Origin: Actinomycetota bacterium | GTDB taxonomy: Bacteria > Actinomycetota > Thermoleophilia > Gaiellales > Gaiellaceae | Assembly: GCA_016870235.1 (NCBI GenBank) | Contig: VGCB01000030.1 | Span: 1 to 11,137, forward strand | Direction of reading: 5' to 3' | DNA length: 11,137 nucleotides | Part shown: in pieces, positions 7,084-11,137 of the stretch | How the letters are laid out: each line of letters begins with the position of its first letter | Position numbering within the stretch: the stretch's first letter is position 1 | Translations under genes and position numbers: made by a program | Notes under the pieces: generated by a model | Databases searched by the model: none | The model's input: the letters and a program-made list of their open reading frames with translations, nothing else | What the model was told of the DNA's origin: nothing

Positions 7084-9240
7084 ATGAACCGATCGCTTCT
7101 CGCCGCCCTCGTCGCGGGTCTCGTCGCCATCGCCGTGGCACCGGCCGACCCTGCCCTCGCGCAGGCGGGCGCCGCCGTCTCTGGAACCGTCGACGTGCCG
7201 GCCGGAGCCGACGGCTCCGTCGTCCACGGCAGGGCGCCCGCACGGTTCGACCTCGTCGGCGTCAGCTGGCGCGGCCCCGGTGACGTCCGGCTCAGCGTCC
7301 GCGGTCTCGACGGTCGCTGGGGCGCGTGGAAGCAGGCGATCGTCGAGGACGGGGACAGCCCCGACCGTGGCGCGCCGGAGGCCGCCCGCTCGGCAGGACG
7401 GCGGCTCGGCAACCCGTGGTGGGTCGGCCCCTCGAACGGGATCCGCTACCGGATCCGGGGACGGGTCTCCGATCTGCGCGCCACCTTCGTCCACAGCCCC
7501 GCGGTCCGGCTGCCGTTCCGGCGACCTGCTGCCACCGTCTCGCCCGCGATCGTGCCGCGCTCCTCCTGGGGGGCGGACGAGTCGATCCGGCGCTCCGACC
7601 CCGACGCGGCGTCGGCGCTCCGGCTCGCGATCGTGCACCACACGGCGGGCGCAAACGACTACACGCGCGAGCAGGCCCCGGCGATCGTGCGCGCGATCAT
7701 GACCTACCACGTCAAGTCGAACGGCTGGAACGACATCGGCTACAACTTCCTCGTCGACCGCTTCGGCACCGTCTACGAGGGCCGGTACGGCGGCCTCGAC
7801 CAGAACGTCGTCGGGGCACACGCGCAGGGCTTCAACACCGGCTCGGTCGGCGTCGCCGTGCTCGGCACGTACGAGGGCGAGGCCATCTCGCCGGCGGCGG
7901 AGAAGGCGCTCGCCGAGCTCCTCGCCTGGCGGCTCGACCTCGCGCACGTCGATCCGCTCTCGACCCTGAACTACATCTCGAACGGCAACCCGCGGTTCCC
8001 CGCCGGGCTACCGGTGTTCCTGCGCGCGGTCTCCGGGCATCGCGACACGGGGTATACGTCGTGCCCGGGCGACACGCTCTACGCCCGCCTCGGCGCGATC
8101 GCCGAGCGGATCCAGCGAACCGGCCTGCCGAAGCTCTACGACCCGCTCGTCGAGGGCGGCGTCGGCGCGGTCGTGCGCGTGCGCGCCCGCGTGTCGGACA
8201 GCTCCGGCTGGGCCGTCAGGATCTTCGACGACGCGACGCAGCTCCAGGTGGCGCTCGGGACCGGGATCGGGCCGACCGTCGACTGGTCGTGGGACGCGAC
8301 CCTCGTGCCGCCGGGGCGCTACACCTGGCGAATCGAGGCGCCGGGCGTGACGGCGGCGGCGGGCCGGGTCGAAGGGGCCGCTGCGGCGGCGACGCTGGCG
8401 TTCACCGCCGCCGCCGCGGATCTCGACACGATCAGCCCGAACGGGGACGGTCTCGCCGAGTCGACCACGATCGCCTACACCCTCGCCGCGAACGCGAACG
8501 TGAAGGCGGACGTCCTCGAGCCGGCAACGGGAGTCGTCGTCGCACCGCTCGAGCTCCCGCGCTGGCGACGGGCGGGCGAGCACACCGTCGCCTTCGACGG
8601 GCTCGGGCTCCCGGACGGCGTCTACGCGATCCGGCTGACGGCGCGCGCGTCGGGATCGGCGGACGTCACCACCGACGTCACGATCGGCGTCACCCGGACG
8701 CTCGGCTCGCTCTCCGTCACCCCCGAGGTCTTCACCCCGCAGCGGCCGGACAGCCCGACGTCGCTCGCGATCTCCTTCACCCTGAGCCAGCCCGCCGCCG
8801 TCATCGTGCGCGTGCTCCGCGAGGGCCGCTCCGTCACGGTGCCGTTCTCGGGCCTCCTCACCGAGGGCCCGCAGCTCGTCGACTGGAACGGCTCGAAGCC
8901 GAGCGGCTCGATCGGCGACGGCGACTACGAGGTGATCGTCGAGGCGACCGACGCGATCGGGACGACGCGGCTGCAGGCGCCGTTCACGCGCGACGCGACC
9001 CCACCCCGGGTCACGCTCGTCTCGCGCAAGCCGGCCGTGCTGGCCTTCGACGGCCCCGCGCGCGTGACCGGGCTCGCGAACAACGCCCGGCGGGCCTTCG
9101 AGGTGAGGGCGGCGGGCAAGGTGCGCGTTCCCGGGATCGAGGAGATCCGGACGCTGACGCTGTTCGTGCGCGACGCCGCCGGCAACCTCACGGAGCTTCG
9201 CGTGAAGGCGCCGCGCGGTCGTCCCGGCACCGCCGGCTGA
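7084..9240 (+). CDS. Secreted N-acetylmuramoyl-L-alanine amidase (PGRP/amidase_2) with FlgD-like modules
   Basis: This enzyme should cut the bond between N-acetylmuramic acid and the L-alanine of the stem peptide outside the cell. From ATG 7084 the product is 718 residues, beginning with a signal peptide (MNRSLLAALVAGLVAIAVA, likely cleaved after ALA at about residue 26). An N-terminal region of about 130 residues, rich in Trp and Gly, precedes the amidase domain (about 155-345). Zinc-site residues by comparison with T7 lysozyme are His185 in VHHT, His319 in SGHRD and Cys327 in SCPG, with Tyr220 in GYNF and Thr325 at the position held by Lys/Thr in active enzymes; all are present. The C-terminal half carries FlgD-like Ig modules (DTISPNGDGLAE at about 448-459, and DWNG.. 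..GDGDYEVIVEATD at about 600-623). An earlier GTG at 7042 is in frame, but the signal peptide favours 7084. No SD is evident. Confidence 0.93.
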   Translation: MNRSLLAALVAGLVAIAVAPADPALAQAGAAVSGTVDVPAGADGSVVHGRAPARFDLVGVSWRGPGDVRLSVRGLDGRWGAWKQAIVEDGDSPDRGAPEAARSAGRRLGNPWWVGPSNGIRYRIRGRVSDLRATFVHSPAVRLPFRRPAATVSPAIVPRSSWGADESIRRSDPDAASALRLAIVHHTAGANDYTREQAPAIVRAIMTYHVKSNGWNDIGYNFLVDRFGTVYEGRYGGLDQNVVGAHAQGFNTGSVGVAVLGTYEGEAISPAAEKALAELLAWRLDLAHVDPLSTLNYISNGNPRFPAGLPVFLRAVSGHRDTGYTSCPGDTLYARLGAIAERIQRTGLPKLYDPLVEGGVGAVVRVRARVSDSSGWAVRIFDDATQLQVALGTGIGPTVDWSWDATLVPPGRYTWRIEAPGVTAAAGRVEGAAAAATLAFTAAAADLDTISPNGDGLAESTTIAYTLAANANVKADVLEPATGVVVAPLELPRWRRAGEHTVAFDGLGLPDGVYAIRLTARASGSADVTTDVTIGVTRTLGSLSVTPEVFTPQRPDSPTSLAISFTLSQPAAVIVRVLREGRSVTVPFSGLLTEGPQLVDWNGSKPSGSIGDGDYEVIVEATDAIGTTRLQAPFTRDATPPRVTLVSRKPAVLAFDGPARVTGLANNARRAFEVRAAGKVRVPGIEEIRTLTLFVRDAAGNLTELRVKAPRGRPGTAG

Positions 9241-9274
9241 GCGACGAGCAAGCGCCCCGACCCGCACGAGCCTC

Positions 9275-9280
9275 TAGACT
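9275..9280 (+). promoter_or_regulatory. Leaderless-type -10 element of the fab operon
   Basis: TAGACT matches the TAnnnT extended actinobacterial -10 pattern. It is followed by six bases and then GTG at 9287, so the expected transcription start coincides with the first base of that codon. No recognisable -35 hexamer lies 16-19 bases upstream, which is common for this promoter class. It is the only such element in the 81-bp gap between the amidase stop and fabZ. Confidence 0.5.
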
Positions 9281-9286
9281 CGGCCC

Positions 9287-9325
9287 GTGCACGACCGCGG
9301 CAACCTCCCCTGCCACGACACATGA
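9287..9325 (+). CDS. Putative 12-codon leaderless leader peptide (MHDRGNLPCHDT)
   Basis: The GTG at 9287 opens a 12-codon frame that ends in TGA 9323-9325 and overlaps the fabZ ATG (9322-9324) as ATGA. It stands exactly where transcription from TAGACT 9275-9280 should start, so a 70S ribosome could begin on it without an SD. fabZ itself has only pyrimidine-rich sequence upstream (caacctcccctgcc) and no SD. Translation of the leader and coupling through ATGA would therefore explain how fabZ is started. The peptide has no recognisable domain and contains one Cys and two His. It is too short to rule out chance; the combined arrangement is what supports it. Confidence 0.4.
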   Translation: MHDRGNLPCHDT

Positions 9326-9762
9326 TCCCCACCCTTCCGTTCGGCCGCGACGCGATCGAGGCGATCCTGCCGCACCGGCCGCCGTTCCTCCTCCTCGACG
9401 AGATCGTCGAGCTGGAGCCCGGCACCCGGGCGGTCGGCCGCTATCGCGTGCCCGAGGACGGCTGGTGGTTCCCCGGCCACTTCCCCGAGCGGCCTGTGAT
9501 GCCGGGCGTCCTCATCGTCGAGTCGATGGCGCAGACGGGCGCGGTCGCCGCGCTCGCGCTCGAGGAGAACCGCGGCCGGATCGCCTTCTTCGCCGGCATC
9601 GACGAGTGCCGGTTCAAGCGGGTCGTCTCCCCCGGGGAGACGCTGACGCTCGCGTGCGAGATCGACCAGGTCAGGGGCCCGATCGGGCGCGGCAAGGCGA
9701 CGGCGCACGTCGGCGAGACGCTCGCCGCCCGCTCCACCCTCACGTTCGCGATCGAGCGATGA
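9322..9762 (+). CDS. fabZ: 3-hydroxyacyl-[acyl-carrier-protein] dehydratase FabZ
   Basis: FabZ dehydrates 3-hydroxyacyl-ACP to trans-2-enoyl-ACP in each elongation cycle of type II fatty acid synthesis in the cytoplasm. The 146-residue product has the usual length and the single hot-dog fold. It starts with the family LPHRPPFLLLDEIVELEPG block (residues 16-34) and carries the active-site stretch GHFPERPVMPGVLIVESMAQ (52-71), with catalytic His53 and Glu67 (E. coli His54 and Glu68), followed by AFFAGIDECRFKRVVSPG. The Glu in the second catalytic position and this central motif fit FabZ rather than FabA. The ATG at 9322 has no SD but overlaps the stop of a possible leader ORF. The 3' end overlaps fabH as ATGA (9759-9762), so the genes are likely cotranscribed and translationally coupled. 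Confidence 0.96.
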   Translation: MIPTLPFGRDAIEAILPHRPPFLLLDEIVELEPGTRAVGRYRVPEDGWWFPGHFPERPVMPGVLIVESMAQTGAVAALALEENRGRIAFFAGIDECRFKRVVSPGETLTLACEIDQVRGPIGRGKATAHVGETLAARSTLTFAIER

Positions 9763-10760
9763 TCGGGCGCGCGGCCGGACCACGGATCGGGATCACCGGT
9801 CTCGGCGTCCACGCGCCCGAGCGCGTCGTCACGAACGACGACCTCGCGACGATGGTCGAGACGTCCGACGAGTGGATCCAGGAGCGCACCGGGATCCGCG
9901 AGCGGCGGTTCGCCCGCGAGGATCAGGCGTTGACCGACATCGCGCTGCCCGCTGCGACGGCCGCGCTGGCCGATGCGGGCGTTGCGGCGCAGTCGATCGA
10001 CCTCCTGATCTGCGCGACCGTGACGCCGGACATGCTCTTCCCGACGAGCTCGGCGCTCCTCGCCGACGAGCTCGCGATGCCGCAGGCCGCCGCCTACGAC
10101 CTCCTCGCGGGCTGCACGGGGTTCATGTACGCGCTCGCGCAGGCCTACGGGATGCTCGCGTCCGGGCTGTCCGAGCGCGCGCTCGTGGTGGGCGGCGACA
10201 TCCTCTCGCGGATCCTCAACTGGGACGATCGCGGCACCGTCGTCCTCTTCGGCGACGGGGGCGGCGCCGTCGTCATGGAGCGGGTCGACGCCGGCGGCTT
10301 CCTCGGCTTCGAGCTCGGTGCCGACGGCGGCGGCGGCGTGCACCTCTCGTTTCCCGGCAGCGGCTCCCGGCCGCTCTCGAACGGCGAGCCGAGCGCGCTG
10401 ACGATGAACGGCCGCGAGGTCTTCAAGTTCGCGACCCGGGTGATGGTGTCGTCCGCGACTGCGATCCTCGAGCGGTGCGAGAAGACGGTCGACGACATCG
10501 ACCTGTACGTGCCGCACCAGGCGAACAAGCGGATCATCGACTATGCGGCCGGTAAGCTCGGGATTCCACCGGACAAGACCGTGGTGAATGTGGACAGATA
10601 TGGCAACACGTCATCGGGCTCGATCCCGCTGGCGCTCGCGGAGGCACGCGACGCCGGGCGGCTCGAGGACGGCGCACTGGTCCTGATGACCGGTATGGGC
10701 GCAGGCCTCACCTGGGGCTCGGCGCTGCTTGAATGGAGCGACAGGAGGATCGCGCGATGA
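9759..10760 (+). CDS. fabH: 3-oxoacyl-[acyl-carrier-protein] synthase III FabH
   Basis: FabH (KAS III) condenses an acyl-CoA primer with malonyl-ACP to start fatty acid synthesis; in high-GC Gram-positives it often also accepts branched primers, which cannot be judged here. The product is 333 residues, typical for the family. The thiolase-fold triad is complete: Cys119 in LLAGCTGFMYAL, His253 in VPHQANKRII and Asn283 in NVDRYGNTSSGSIPLAL. Other family blocks are SDEWIQERTGIRERR (36-50) and FGDGGGAVV (164-172). Cys, His and Asn together separate it from KAS I/II (Cys-His-His). It starts at ATG 9759 in ATGA overlap with fabZ, and its stop overlaps the fabD ATG at 10757 in the same manner. The open frame extends far upstream through the amidase gene, but only the portion from 9759 has family similarity. 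Confidence 0.97.
   Translation: MIGRAAGPRIGITGLGVHAPERVVTNDDLATMVETSDEWIQERTGIRERRFAREDQALTDIALPAATAALADAGVAAQSIDLLICATVTPDMLFPTSSALLADELAMPQAAAYDLLAGCTGFMYALAQAYGMLASGLSERALVVGGDILSRILNWDDRGTVVLFGDGGGAVVMERVDAGGFLGFELGADGGGGVHLSFPGSGSRPLSNGEPSALTMNGREVFKFATRVMVSSATAILERCEKTVDDIDLYVPHQANKRIIDYAAGKLGIPPDKTVVNVDRYGNTSSGSIPLALAEARDAGRLEDGALVLMTGMGAGLTWGSALLEWSDRRIAR
10743..10748 (+). promoter_or_regulatory. Strong Shine-Dalgarno site of fabD
   Basis: AGGAGG lies eight bases before the fabD ATG at 10757, inside the last codons of fabH. This near-perfect SD contrasts with the missing one at fabZ and fixes the fabD start. It would allow fabD to be initiated independently as well as by coupling. 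Confidence 0.8.
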
Positions 10761-11137
10761 GCAAGGTCGCGTTCTGCTTTCCCGGCCAGGGGTCGCTCGA
10801 GGAGGGCATGGGGCGCGAGATCGCCGAGGCCGTCCCCGCTGCGATGGACGTGTACCGGGTCGGGAGCGAGGCCTCGGGCCTCGACCTGAAGAAGCTGTGC
10901 TTCGACTCGCCGCTCGACGGCCTCGTCGAGACGGAGGTCCAGCAGCCGGCGCTCCTGGCGACGAGCCTCGCCATCCTCGCCGCGCTCAGGGCCGAGGGGA
11001 TCGAGCCGGACGTCGTCGTCGGCCACTCGGTCGGGGAGTTCGCCGCGCTCGCGTCGGTCGGGGCGATGACGACCGACGAGGCGATCCGGCTCGTGCGCGA
11101 GCGCGGTCTCGCGATGGCGGAGGCGGCCCGCCAGCAC
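10757..11137 (+). CDS. fabD: Malonyl-CoA:ACP transacylase FabD (3' partial)
   Basis: FabD transfers malonyl from CoA to acyl carrier protein, making the substrate used by FabH and the elongating synthases. Only the first 127 codons are present; the frame is open to the window end. Visible motifs are the N-terminal FCFPGQGS with oxyanion Gln11, PALLATSLAIL (64-74), the nucleophile elbow VVGHSVGEFAALAS with Ser91 (E. coli GHSLGE, Ser92), and LVRERGLAM with Arg116, which matches the carboxylate-binding Arg117. The catalytic His (E. coli 201) would lie beyond the window. The start is secured by AGGAGG at 10743-10748 and by the ATGA overlap with fabH. The neighbours and order (fabZ-fabH-fabD) are those of a fatty-acid operon that usually continues with acpP, fabG or fabF, not visible here. 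Confidence 0.95.
   Translation, partial: MSKVAFCFPGQGSLEEGMGREIAEAVPAAMDVYRVGSEASGLDLKKLCFDSPLDGLVETEVQQPALLATSLAILAALRAEGIEPDVVVGHSVGEFAALASVGAMTTDEAIRLVRERGLAMAEAARQH

Noticed and set aside
5598..7283. Plus-strand 561-codon frame opposite nfeD
   Set aside because: Charge-rich low-complexity product; NfeD on the minus strand has protease, membrane and OB-fold features.
7326..9758. In-frame upstream extension of fabH through the amidase gene, suggesting a giant fusion protein
   Set aside because: The open frame is a by-product of scarce stops in GC-rich DNA; the extension is an Arg-rich shadow of the amidase, and FabH starts cleanly at ATG 9759 in ATGA overlap with fabZ.
1..11137. A new defence or toxin system, prophage or secondary-metabolite cluster
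   Set aside because: All genes on both strands are accounted for by gyrase, membrane-quality, cell-wall and fatty-acid families; the only selfish element seen is the intein.

Overview
The window is high-GC chromosomal DNA, around 70% G+C by eye. It most likely comes from an actinobacterium. GyrA type, codon usage, a leaderless-type promoter and the RCC1/putative-Ig fragments would fit the Thermoleophilia (Solirubrobacter/Gaiella-like), but the class is an inference from general resemblance, not from a database match. Most of the window is housekeeping or cell-envelope DNA. The accessory parts are an intein inside gyrA and a decayed repeat protein behind it.

Layout. (1) 3-3668, plus strand: gyrA with its 5' end outside the window. 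It is interrupted at the codon after the catalytic tyrosine by a 419-residue intein (186-1442) carrying splicing blocks and a two-motif LAGLIDADG endonuclease. The first half of the intein has clearly lower G+C than the second half and the host gene. (2) 3669-4147: nested hairpins after gyrA, a frameshifted remnant of an RCC1-repeat/putative-Ig protein, and a strong hairpin between convergent genes. (3) 4168-6932, minus strand: a membrane operon of long-form NfeD (Ser-Lys membrane protease), slipin/stomatin (GTGA overlap with nfeD) and a DedA-family protein with no clear start codon. (4) 6933-7083: divergent intergenic region with a 12+5+12 perfect inverted repeat. (5) 7084-9240, plus strand: secreted zinc amidase/PGRP with C-terminal FlgD-like modules. 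(6) 9241-11137, plus strand: a fatty-acid synthesis operon fabZ-fabH-fabD (fabD cut by the window end), linked by ATGA overlaps. It appears to be preceded by a 12-codon leaderless ORF that overlaps the fabZ start.

How the genes relate. The intein must splice out for GyrA to regain an intact active site. NfeD and slipin are a classic membrane protease/scaffold pair, and DedA is a plausible lipid-transport partner. The amidase remodels peptidoglycan. fabZ, fabH and fabD supply dehydration, initiation and malonyl-loading steps of type II fatty acid synthesis. I saw no CRISPR array, tRNA, rRNA, IS element or defence system. The most unusual features are the compositional mosaic in the intein, the leaderless leader ORF before fabZ, the slipin/DedA junction with only one in-frame amber codon between them, and the operator-like inverted repeat.
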